A DNA stretch of 64,000 nt. It comes from Iris pallida (taxonomy: Eukaryota > Streptophyta > Magnoliopsida > Asparagales > Iridaceae). The notes under the pieces were generated by a model that was not told the DNA's origin, searched no databases, and saw only the letters and a program-made list of their open reading frames with translations. The stretch is from positions 4,884,765 to 4,948,764 of the forward strand of contig JANAVB010004000.1 of NCBI GenBank assembly GCA_029216955.1. Direction: 5' to 3'. The translations under genes and the position numbers were made by a program. Below are positions 32,715-41,592 of the stretch, piece by piece (the stretch's first letter is position 1; each line of letters begins with the position of its first letter).

Positions 32715-34502
32715 CTAAGAAGTGGTACTGGAAGAATCAGATCTCTTATCTTCATCAGACTCGAGATCTTCATGAATAATATTGATAAAAGGAGTAGGAG
32801 CTATATAGCCCAATCCGCATTTCATCCTTCCATATTTCAGAGGAGGAATCCGGACAGGCATTTTTCTTCCTTTTCCACTGTTGAGGCCAGTCCTGAAGTT
32901 ATAGCCCATATTTTTGATGATGTCTTTAGATTGCTGACTATAGCGACGTAGTTGTAATCTTCCAGTATCATCATTTTTGTCATCATCTTCTAAATCAGAA
33001 GGACTTTGGGGCCCTTTATAGAAGAATATTGGAATGTCTCCTGGCTTTCTGCTGGGAACTAGAAAGTATGACGATTGTACAGGTTCTAGAGATATATCTG
33101 TATGAACAGTCTGTACAACTCCTATGGTTATTGTGCTCAAGTCATCTAACAAATGTAAATAACTATGAACATAATTACACACATCAGCGTACTGCAAAGA
33201 TGGAGACTTTTCATTAAATATAAAAGCAGCAATATTTACATTGGGAGAAGGCTGAGCTTTAGAGATTTTAGCCAAGTCAATGACTAAAGGGGAAGAAGAA
33301 GAATGAGAAGAAGCTTTGTTTCGATTAAGATCGATAACAAATGGCTCAGAAGAGGTGAGCTCCCTTGAAGCTTGAGATGGAAAAATAATCCGCCCTCCAA
33401 CTGGAATTAGCAGAGTATCCTGTGAAGATACAGGAATTGTAGTACGCCCACTGACAGGAATAATCATTGTGTCTTGAGCAAACGACTGAGGTAACGGAGA
33501 AATCCGTCCACTCACCGGAATGATGAAAGAACCTTCTCCAGAGAATTTGGGAGATTGTTGCTGAGTAATTCGACCTTTAACAGGAATTATTAAGGTCTCA
33601 CTTTGTGAATCCTCTTTCTCCATAGCTTGTATGACCCTTGTATACTCTTCTTCGTACATTCGGGAATCATTGAAATAAGCTTCAACCCCATAGAAGAGAT
33701 TTATGTCAGCAACTTCTTTTTGTACTCTTCCATTGCTATCAATGTATTTAAAACACTGATGAAGAGTAGAAGGCACCACATTATTTTCATGAAGAAAGGG
33801 CCTCCCAGGAAGAAGGTTGTAGGATCCCACGATCTCAATCACATAGAAAGTGACTTTGGATCTGAAATTGCCTATTTGAAGCTTCAGATGAATCTTTCCC
33901 AAAGGCTCGCTTCGGCTTTGATTGAATCCCAGGATAGTAGTAACCGTCTTGGAGAGTTTGTGAAGAGGGATTTTTAGTTCATCCAATAGGCTCTTTGGCA
34001 TTATGCTTATAGCAGACCCTGGATCAATAAGGATACGATCTATCTTCATCGTATCGATATAACCGGTGTAGTAGAGAGACCGATCATATCGATTATCCTC
34101 CAGTAGCATGTCATCTTGTGTAAAGGTGATATTTGGGATAATCTCCAATACACTGTTGTAATGTAAGCAAGTGGCAGGTTCTGCATCTGGCTTCTTCAAT
34201 TGTGCAAGACAAGAGTCTGCTTGAAGAAGTACTTCACTTAACGTCTCCCGAGTCTCTTTAGAAAGACGTAGAAGTTCAAAGAGGGACATTCTAGCTGGAG
34301 TATTAGCAAGTTGAGCTAGAATGCCGAAGTTGTAAGGCTTCTGAAAGCCCAAGAGGAGGGGACTTCTTGATTGGTTTATCAAACCGAGCCTGTTGTTTGC
34401 CTTTCTCAAGAGCTGTGGGCTTGGAAGGAGCAGGTTCAACCGGTGTAGTTGAAGGAACAGGTGCAGTGGATGATTCTTCTTCAGGAGGAACATTAGGAGC
34501 AT
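32715..34502 (-). pseudogene. Element C protease region
   Basis: After a frame change near 34350 the frame reads KPYNFGILAQLANTPARMSL and then an alpha-helical LSKETRETLSEVLLQA stretch. The aspartic protease core is ILIDPGSAISIMPKSLLDEL, with the DPG motif used by Tat and Athila proteases, then GFNQSRSEPLGKI and LLPGRPFLHENNVVP. Downstream is a low-complexity stretch with four copies of (L/I)IPV-x-GR (at about 33560, 33500, 33435 and 33395). It ends at TAG 32715-32717. The same TAG is present in element B, and RT coding continues directly after it. Confidence 0.85.
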
Positions 34503-35388
34503 CTTTATCAGCTGGAGGGATATCAGGAGTATCCTCAGGATTCTTGGAATAATCCTTTAGATAAGGTTTTCCCGTTCGAGTAGCACTAACAAGTGCTTCT
34601 TCTTTCTCTTTTGGCTCTGTGTCCGAGGTAGACCCAAGAGACGTCATATGACATGACTTAATCTTTCCAGCCTTTTTGGACTTTCGAGAAGTAGTATTTT
34701 GAGGAAAAGAAGATTCAAAATCTGCCACTAGATCAGGATGAACCCACATGATTTCTCCAGTTTCCAAAGTGATTGGCACTAATCCTTCAAATTATGGAGG
34801 AGGAATATTCACTATCTCAAGAGTTGCCTTGGGAATAGGAATGATCCCACTTTCAAGGAGTTGAGGAGGAAAATCTCCGAATTGCATAGAGACGACGTTG
34901 GAGGTGACGGTCTTCTCTTTCGGAGAAAGGGAGATAGCTCCAGATTTAATCATTTCTTGGATCTTTCCTTTCAGTACATAACATGTACGAATTGTGTGAC
35001 CCAACATTCTGTGATATGGGCAGTATTTGGGATGATCTGTCTTACCAGCTTCATCAGGTTTCTTAATTTCAGGTAATTGTATTTTATTACCTTTCAGCAG
35101 ACATTCAAAGATACCAAGGACATCGTCATCATCGAAAGAGTATTCTTCCTTGGGGCGAGGTGTTCTTGGTTGTTGAGTTGTAGAGGTAGGAGAAGTTTGA
35201 ACAGTTGATGCATCTTTGCTCTGAAGATTAACTTCAAGAGTTTCTTTTCCTTTGCGAACATTGTTTTTATTGTTAGTACCTTGACCTGTTTCTTTGGGAG
35301 TCATCTGCACTCCTAAACCTTTGAAGGTTTCAGCACTAATTTCTGCAGCCTTGGCACTAACTATGAAAGAAGGCCAGTCTTGAAATTA
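34303..35388 (-). pseudogene. Element C gag C-terminal part with CHHC zinc finger
   Basis: The coding frame restarts after the UAA at 35386-35388 with FQDWPSFIVSAKAAEIS and includes RPKEEYSFDDDDVLGIF. The finger CPYHRMLGHTIRTC has the CX2HX4HX4C spacing that replaces the usual CCHC knuckle in Tat/Athila gag. GEIMWVHPDLVADF follows. A TAA at about 34788 stands where B has CAA. After a Pro-rich linker a frame change near 34350 joins the protease frame. Confidence 0.85.
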
Positions 35389-35919
35389 GGTGGATCCTGT
35401 CCACATGTTGATGATTGGCAACAAGTTTGATTTGTATGTGTCGATGGTGACAGCATCAGGAGTTCTAAGAGGCATCTTCAGAGCTTCTTTTCGAAACCGT
35501 TCAATGTAATACTCTGTAGTTTCATTATTTTTCTGCTTGATTCTAATAAGAGCAGACATAGTCATGTCATTGAGCCCTTCATAGAACCGTTCAAGAAACA
35601 TCTGTTTAAAACCGGCAAATAAGGTAATGCTCCCATCTGGAAGACTTCTATACCATTTATAAGCCGTTCCCTTGAGACATCCAATAAACACCCGAGTAAG
35701 GAGGGCGTCGCTTGGTTGCAATTGATCAGTCATCACTTCAAAGTGATTAATAAACTGACTTGGGGAAGTGGTTCCATCATAGAATGAGATAGTAGGAGGC
35801 TTGTATTTAGGAGGATATGATACTTGCTTCCATTCTATCGGATAAGGTTGCTTGATGCCTAACCTTTGTAAACCATCTTTCTGTTTGAATGCTTCAAATT
35901 GAGTTTTGAGATTCCTCAA
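35386..35919 (-). pseudogene. Element C gag capsid core
   Basis: NLKTQFEAFKQKDGLQRLG opens the frame, then FYDGTTSPSQFINHFEVMTD, GTAYKWYRSLPDGSIT, MFLERFYEG and YYIERFRKEALKMPL, the helices of the Ty3 capsid. The frame ends with NMWTGST and a UAA (35386-35388). Homology then continues with FQDWPSFI, so the stop lies inside the conserved block rather than at a domain border. Element B has the same stop. Confidence 0.88.
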
Positions 35920-36570
35920 TTCTTCATTAACACCTCCGGAAGATTGTGGAGTTGTAGCTTATAGAGAATAGGTGGGAGGAGGAACAGCATTGTAAGCACT
36001 ATCCCCAGCTCCAGAGAGACTAGGATTTGGTTGAGCTGGTCCAGGAGTATTGGATTGTACTGCTGGAGGAACTTGTACTGGACTCATATCAGCGTCAGTT
36101 GGTATGGCATCTGGTACAGTCTGTCGATTTTACAACTGAGCTGTCATGAGTTCATACATTGATTTCATAGTATCAGCTATAGACTTCATTTGCTGTTCCA
36201 AAGAAGCAATTCTTTGATCTTGAGGAGTCAAGGAAGAGGAAGGTTCATTGTTCAATTCATTATTCCCATCCACCATATACGTCATGACTGTACGAGGGAT
36301 TATTGATGAACTGGTGGATATTGTTTGTTCTGAATTACTGCTTCGTGCATCAAAGTCATTTATAGGAGAACTACCCCCAGTAGGAAGAGGTGGGAAGTTA
36401 GATTCTCCCAGAAATTCATAATCATCTTCAGAGATCAAATTTCTTTGACTAGAAGCTAAGACTCTTGCTCTGGTGTTTCTATATACTCCATCTGGACTAT
36501 CAGCTCTACCCCCAGTATCCCGAGAGGTCATGTTGACAGAAGCAAACAAAGGCTCATCTTCATCAGGCAT
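35920..36570 (-). pseudogene. Element C gag N-terminal linker
   Basis: 36570-36130 is open: MPDEDEPLFASVNMTSRDTG, an Asp/Ser-rich stretch and a coiled segment (DQRIASLEQQMKSIADTMKS), closely paralleling element B (NMTSQGTGG; EQRIIALEDKLNTM). Two stops lie in the following Pro/Gln-rich linker (about 36130 and 35960). Confidence 0.75.
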
Positions 36571-36616
36571 AGGTTCACACTGAATCCGATTAAAGATAGA
36601 TTGTTATTTTGTTTGA

Positions 36617-36735
36617 CATCTGCATTGCATTGTGACTCTTGGCTGGAAGTCACATTCATGATCAACATGGTCATAAGTCATTGATTGACATCTGCATTAA
36701 ATTATGACTCTTGGATAGAAGTCACATTCAGCATG
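36617..36735. repeat. Tandem duplication of about 70 bp that separates the first ORF from gag in element C
   Basis: TGACATCTGCATT-(A/G)-A/CATT-TGACTCTTGG … GAAGTCACATTCA occurs at about 36617-36660 and again from about 36687. The duplication lies where element A keeps one continuous frame through its VNCCC segment. It probably broke an originally continuous ORF. Confidence 0.65.
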
Positions 36736-38100
36736 GTCCTTTGACACAGAATCACTTCTTCTCTTCTGTTGAAGATATTCTCGTAAATCTGTTTGTGAAG
36801 ATTGAGGAGTATATTTCCTGTTCTTGGGTCTTGATGGCTCTTGATTATATAGAGAATGATTAATATGAGCCACATAGTTTCTTGCATACTCTGCATCTGG
36901 ATCTCTTATCTTTGTTTCCAACTGGTATGGTTTCTTAACACCAGAAGTGTTAAGTTTTGTTCTTAGATCAGTTGGAGGTAACACATTGGTTTTGGAAACA
37001 TGGAGTTTTCCTTCCATTGACCTAGATATTTGCAGAGAAGGAAAAGTTGAACCACCCCCTTGATTAGGAGTTGGTAACAAACCCTCTTTTATGGACAGAT
37101 TCTGTGCCCAATTCGGAGAAGTCATAGAAGAAGACACTAAGGAATGTTTCTTCTTAGACTCATTCAAGTTTTGAGACATAGAATGTCCAGAAGGAAGAGT
37201 AGTCAAAAGACCATCTTCTTTTCTTTGACTAACAAAATTGTCAGTCAAAGCTGTTCCTGAAGTAAAAACTACAGGAACAGAAGAAACAACTAAAGAGTTA
37301 TTCCTTTTCGAAGGGACTTTGTGTGGAAGACCACCCCCAGTTCTAGTGGAACTTGGCAAAGAAGAAGAGATAGCTAAAGAGCTATTCTTCTTAGATGAAA
37401 TACACGCTGAAACAGGCTTGGTTAAAGAACCAATGCTGTTAGCGTGACTTTTGACTTTGGAAGTACACGCTGGAACAGACTTGGCTAAGGAGCCAGCACT
37501 GTTAGCGTGATTATTGATTTTAGAATTACACACTGGAACAGACTTGGCTAAGGAACCAGTGCTGTCAGCGTGACTTTTGGGTTTGAAATTGTACGCTGGA
37601 ACAGATTTGGCTAAGGAGCCAGTACTGTCAGCGTGACTTTTAATTTTGGAGACATACACTGGAACAGATTTGGCTAAAGAGCCAGTACTGTCAGCATGAT
37701 TTTTGGATGTGAGATTGCACACTGGAACAGATTTGGCTAAAGAGCCAGTATTGTCAGCGTGACCTTTGATTGCTGTCATCTTCGAGCGCACAAGAGTGTG
37801 CGTGCTTGCAGTAGAGTTCTTGCCAGTGTTAGGAGTAGACACTGTGGCAGAGACTTCACCATTGGCTGCCAACTGATTCTTAGGGACATAGACAGAGTGT
37901 CCCTTCGACTTGGCAGTGATGATGGAGGTTGTAGTGGGCTTACCACTCTTAGCCCGCTGCATTTCTTCATAGGCGAGTTGATCAAATTGGATCGTCATCA
38001 CCTTCTTCGTCGAGCCGATTGACGAAGTGTCGCATTGAGTTGTTGCCATCTCAGAAGAGGAGATGGATTTCCCCAGCAGAGTTGCCAATTTCTTTTCCAT
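36697..38100 (-). CDS. Element C first ORF (N-terminal gag extension, 467 aa)
   Basis: Open from ATG at 38098-38100, which lies inside the last bases of the 5' LTR, then LATLLGKS over the PBS. Residues about 105-235 contain six or seven tandem copies of a 21-residue unit with core HADSTGSLAKSVP. At DNA level these are roughly 63-bp units whose junction carries GTCACGCTGACAG-like sequence, the family motif. The rest is Ser/Lys/Pro-rich and probably disordered. Near the C-terminus SLQISRS and YVAHINHSLYNQEPSR are shared with element B. Its function is unknown. Similar first ORFs start on the PBS in A and B. Confidence 0.8.
   Translation of the reverse strand: MEKKLATLLGKSISSSEMATTQCDTSSIGSTKKVMTIQFDQLAYEEMQRAKSGKPTTTSIITAKSKGHSVYVPKNQLAANGEVSATVSTPNTGKNSTASTHTLVRSKMTAIKGHADNTGSLAKSVPVCNLTSKNHADSTGSLAKSVPVYVSKIKSHADSTGSLAKSVPAYNFKPKSHADSTGSLAKSVPVCNSKINNHANSAGSLAKSVPACTSKVKSHANSIGSLTKPVSACISSKKNSSLAISSSLPSSTRTGGGLPHKVPSKRNNSLVVSSVPVVFTSGTALTDNFVSQRKEDGLLTTLPSGHSMSQNLNESKKKHSLVSSSMTSPNWAQNLSIKEGLLPTPNQGGGSTFPSLQISRSMEGKLHVSKTNVLPPTDLRTKLNTSGVKKPYQLETKIRDPDAEYARNYVAHINHSLYNQEPSRPKNRKYTPQSSQTDLREYLQQKRRSDSVSKDHAECDFYPRVII
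37430..37790 (-). repeat. 63-bp coding repeats carrying the CACGCTGA motif
   Basis: On the plus strand (C/T)AGCGTGA(C/T) recurs at about 37442, 37504, 37567, 37630 and 37756 (CAGCATGAT at 37694), each followed by CACTGGAACAGA-TTGGCTAA-GAGCCA. Two TACACGCTG words lie at about 37401 and 37463. Confidence 0.85.
38070..38087 (-). other. Primer-binding site of element C
   Basis: Minus strand TGGCAACTCTGCTGGGGA, one base different from the site of A and B (CG to CA, a common methyl-cytosine change). Three bases separate it from the LTR. Confidence 0.8.
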
Positions 38101-39081
38101 AAATAAATTCCTTTATTTATTCTGTTTCTGGGAAAATTACAACTGTGAAAATCTGATCTAGAAGACGATCACTTTATCCCTTGGACTATGCGAAGAAGAA
38201 AAGCTCTCAAAATTTTGACAGTAGATAACTATGTATCTGTACAATGAATGAGAAAAAGAACTCTATTTATAGAGTCAAAAATAACTGTAAGGATAACTGA
38301 CTTCACAGTCTATACCTAGTTAAAAATCACGCAGGATTTAACATACGCAAGACTGTGAGCAGTTACTGGACGTGGCCTGTAACTGTTGGACACATGGCGA
38401 TCATGCATGAGTCGTGTGCAAGTTACAGGACACGCAGGCAAGAGATCAGTGGCATGGCTGCCACGTACTCCAATTTGATGAAATCTACGCAGACTTATTG
38501 AAGACAAAATCGACGCAGACTCGGGATAGAAAGCTTCAAAATCTACGCAAACTTGGGGCAGGAAGCTTCAGAATCCACGCAGATTTGGTGAAGAAAACTT
38601 CAGAATCCACGCAGACTTGAGGAAGAAAACTTCAAAATCCATGCAAACTTGAGATGAAGATCTCACAATACACGCAGACTTGAGATAAGACTGCCAGCTG
38701 TCTTGATTCAGTGTGCCTCGACTGACACAAAATCTCTGACAGTGATTGCTTTTGTCAGTCACATTAAATGACAAGAAACTCTTTCGGTACGCCAACTTGA
38801 CGAAGGTTGAGTCTTGCTGAAGAAGATTTCGAAAATCACGCAATAGACGGCTGTGATCTCTCGAATTCTGTACATACGTGGCATACAAAGAGACATTCTT
38901 CGACGGTCGTGCTGTCAGTCATAATGACTCTCTGTTAAATGATGAGCTGTCCCTCAGCGTGATTTGTAAATATTGTCTGGATCAACTGAGCGTGACTTTT
39001 GACTTTGCCCTGATCAACTCAGCGTGACTGTTAGACTTGTTCTGATCAACTCAGCGTGACTGTCATTTTTAAAGGCCTACA
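38091..39081 (-). mobile_element. 5' LTR of element C (991 bp)
   Basis: Plus strand TCTTTTCCATAAATAAATT … AAAGGCCTACA; its inner terminal TG is now TC. TATA box TATAAATA (minus) at 38264-38271. CACGCAGAC-type units of about 30 bp occupy 38485-38690. CAGCGTGA words lie near 38954, 38988, 39019 and 39051. The last two are copies of a 33-bp unit present once fewer in the 3' LTR. Confidence 0.92.
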
Positions 39082-39086
39082 AATGC

Positions 39087-40248
39087 CAAAGCAGCCGAGG
39101 TCAGTACCGAAAAGTTCAAGCATTTAAGAGTCCAAATGAGTCATCCTAACCAAGATGAACATTCTATACCCGAGGGTAGTAATCGCCAGAATAATCGCAA
39201 GAGTAAAGAAACATTGGCCATCAATCTTAAAGGCAAGGAGTCTTTGGTTGTCAATGTTACTCAGACGGCATCCACTCCATCAGCACCACCGCAGAAGACA
39301 ACTCGTCCAAAAGAAGAGTATTCTTTTGATGAATATGATACTTTAAGCATCTTCGATTACTTGATCAAAAGCAATAAGCTTCAGGTTCCAGAGGCAAAAC
39401 GGCCAGAAGAAGTGGGTAAAATAGATCACCCTAAATACTGTGTTTATCACAAATTTATAGGGCATCCAACCAGAGCATGTTATGTGCTCAAAGGCAAAAT
39501 ACAGGAGTTGGTCAACTCTGGAGCAATTACTCTACAACATGACGAGAAAACGGTGACTGCTAATGTGGTTTCTTTACAATTCAGTAATTTTCTGCCACAA
39601 CTTGTACAAGATGGTGTTGTCTCCATTCCAAGGACTACTCTTGAAATTGTGAATCTCCCACCTCCTCAAAATGAAGGTCTCGTTCCGCTGTCAACCGACA
39701 AAGGAGAGATTATGTGGATTCATCCAGATCTGGTAGCAGAATTTGAAACACCCTCCTCTTCTAAGCTAAAGAAGCATTCCAAATATAAATTCAAGAACTG
39801 CAATATGGTATCCTTTGAACCAGTAACAGAAGAAGAAATTCTAATGGGCACTAGATCAGGGAAATCCTATCTGCGGGAGAATTCTAAAAATCAAGAGAAC
39901 CCTGCTCCATCTCCTGATGTTCCTCCTTCATCATCTTCTCCTGCTGAGAATACACCATCCACATCCTTGCCGGTGGTCGAACCATATTTTCCTAAATCAA
40001 CATCAGCAGACAAGGGAAAGCAACATGTTCACTTTAACAAAGCACTAAAGAAGTCCTCATCTCTTAGACTTGAAAAATCTTACAATTTTGACATATTGGC
40101 TCAATTGGCCAATACTCCAGCAAGATTGTCAATCTTTGAACTTTTACGTCTCTCAAAAGAGGCTCGAGAGACGTTAAGTGAAGCCTTGATGCAGGCTGAC
40201 GCTTGTCTTACTCTTCTCAAGAAACCTAAAATGGAGCCAGTAAGCTGA
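39087..40248 (+). pseudogene. Element B gag C-terminal part with CHHC zinc finger
   Basis: It continues the gag frame left at 25448 (AKAAEVSTEKFKHL). RPKEEYSFDEYDTLSIFDYL precedes the finger CVYHKFIGHPTRAC (CX2HX4HX4C), then VVSIPRTTLEIVNLPPP, GEIMWIHPDLVAEFE, a Ser/Pro-rich linker and NFDILAQLANTPARLSIFEL. It ends at TGA 40246-40248. Unlike element C, no frame change separates it from the protease segment; only the stop does. Confidence 0.85.
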
Positions 40249-41592
40249 GCACATTGTCATAGTATATTTGAATTAATGCCTAATATCACTTTTACACAAG
40301 ATGACATGTTGTTAGAAGACAATCGTCATGATCGTCCTTTTTATTTTACGGGGTATGTAGATACTATGAAAGTCGATCGCATTCTGATTGACCTCAGGTC
40401 TGCTCTTAGCATTATGCCGAAGTCTTTACTGGATACTTTGAAGATCCCAGTGCATAGCCTCTCTATAACTATCACTACCATATTGGGATTCAATCAAGGA
40501 AGAAGTGAACCTTTGGGGAAGATACGCCTAAAACTTCAAATTGGCAATCTTTGTACAAAGGTAGCTTTCTATGTTATTGACAATCATGGCTCATACAACA
40601 CTTTGTTGGGAAGGCCATTCCTCTATGAACATAATATTGTACCCTCCACGTTCCACCGATGTTTCAAATATGTGGATGGTAATAGAGAAGTCCAAAAAGA
40701 GGTTGCAGATCTGAATCCTTTCAAAGGAGTTGAAGCATATTGCAACGATTCTCGTATATACAAGGAGGAATTCATGAAGGTGGTACTAGCAATGGACACA
40801 GATGAAGAACAGAAGAATGTGTCAAATGATACTCTGGTGATTCCCGTCAAAGGATGCACCTCATGTCCTCAGTCTTCCAATCCACTGACTATCTATCTTC
40901 CTTCCCATGAGAAGCGGCCTAAGGGTGATAGTCAAGAACAAAGGGAGCTCACCTCTTCTGAGCCATTTGTAATCGATCTTCGTCGTAAGAAGCTCCCTCC
41001 TCCTTCTCGTTCTTCTTCTCCCCCTCTTGTCATCAATCTGACTAAGCCTACTAAGGCTAAAGTCCCTGTTGTAAATAATGGTGTAAAAATCAATAAAGCA
41101 TCTCCTTTGCAGTATACTGATGTCTTTCACTATACTCAGTGTTATTTGGATATGCTAGATAACTTTAAACCGCTTACAAAAGAAGTCGTATCATCTCTGC
41201 GAAATGTGGTATCACTGGATTCAATACAAGAGTCATACTTCTTAGTACCGTCTCGAAAGAAAGATGAAAAGCCTATATTCTTCAACAAAAGAGAGGAACC
41301 AAAAATCATGCTCTATAATGATAATAGAGATGATATAAGAAGGCTACAATTACGACGTTATAGTCTACAATCCAAAGCAATCATCCGTAAAATGGACTAT
41401 GATTTCAGAATAGGCCTCAACAATGGTAAAGGAAGGCAAACTCCTCTTCGTATTGCTGTTCCAAAAGGAAAATCACAACAATACCACAGTAAAACAAAAT
41501 GAGGACTAGGTTATGCTTCACCACTTCCAACTCCGGAACCTTCTGAATCTGATGAAGAAGAACGTTCTAATTCTTCTGATTCTATCTCATAG
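40249..41592 (+). pseudogene. Element B protease region, active site altered
   Basis: NITFTQDDMLLEDNRHDR leads to ILIDLRSALSIMPKSLLDTL. Element C has IDPGSAISIMP, so the catalytic D-P-G has become D-L-R and the enzyme would be dead. Downstream: FNQGRSEPLGKIRLKLQIGN, LLGRPFLYEHNIVPSTF, one VIPVKG repeat and SQYHSKTK-like basic sequence. A TGA at 41500-41502 stands where C has Cys, and a TAG at 41590-41592 matches the TAG of element C exactly. Confidence 0.85.

Larger units (their letters stand above)
25449..39081 (-). mobile_element. Tat element C, nearly complete, inserted in gag of element B
   Basis: 5' LTR 38091-39081 (991 bp), 3' LTR 25449-26406 (958 bp). A perfect AATGC duplication flanks it (25444-25448 and 39082-39086), and element B's gag resumes in frame beyond it. 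It encodes the N-terminal gag extension, capsid, CHHC zinc finger, protease, RT, RNase H, archaeal-type RNase H and integrase on the minus strand. Three antisense transcription units lie on the plus strand between integrase and the 3' LTR. The lesions are few. By eye the LTRs differ by about 3%, making it the youngest layer of the nest. Confidence 0.92.
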
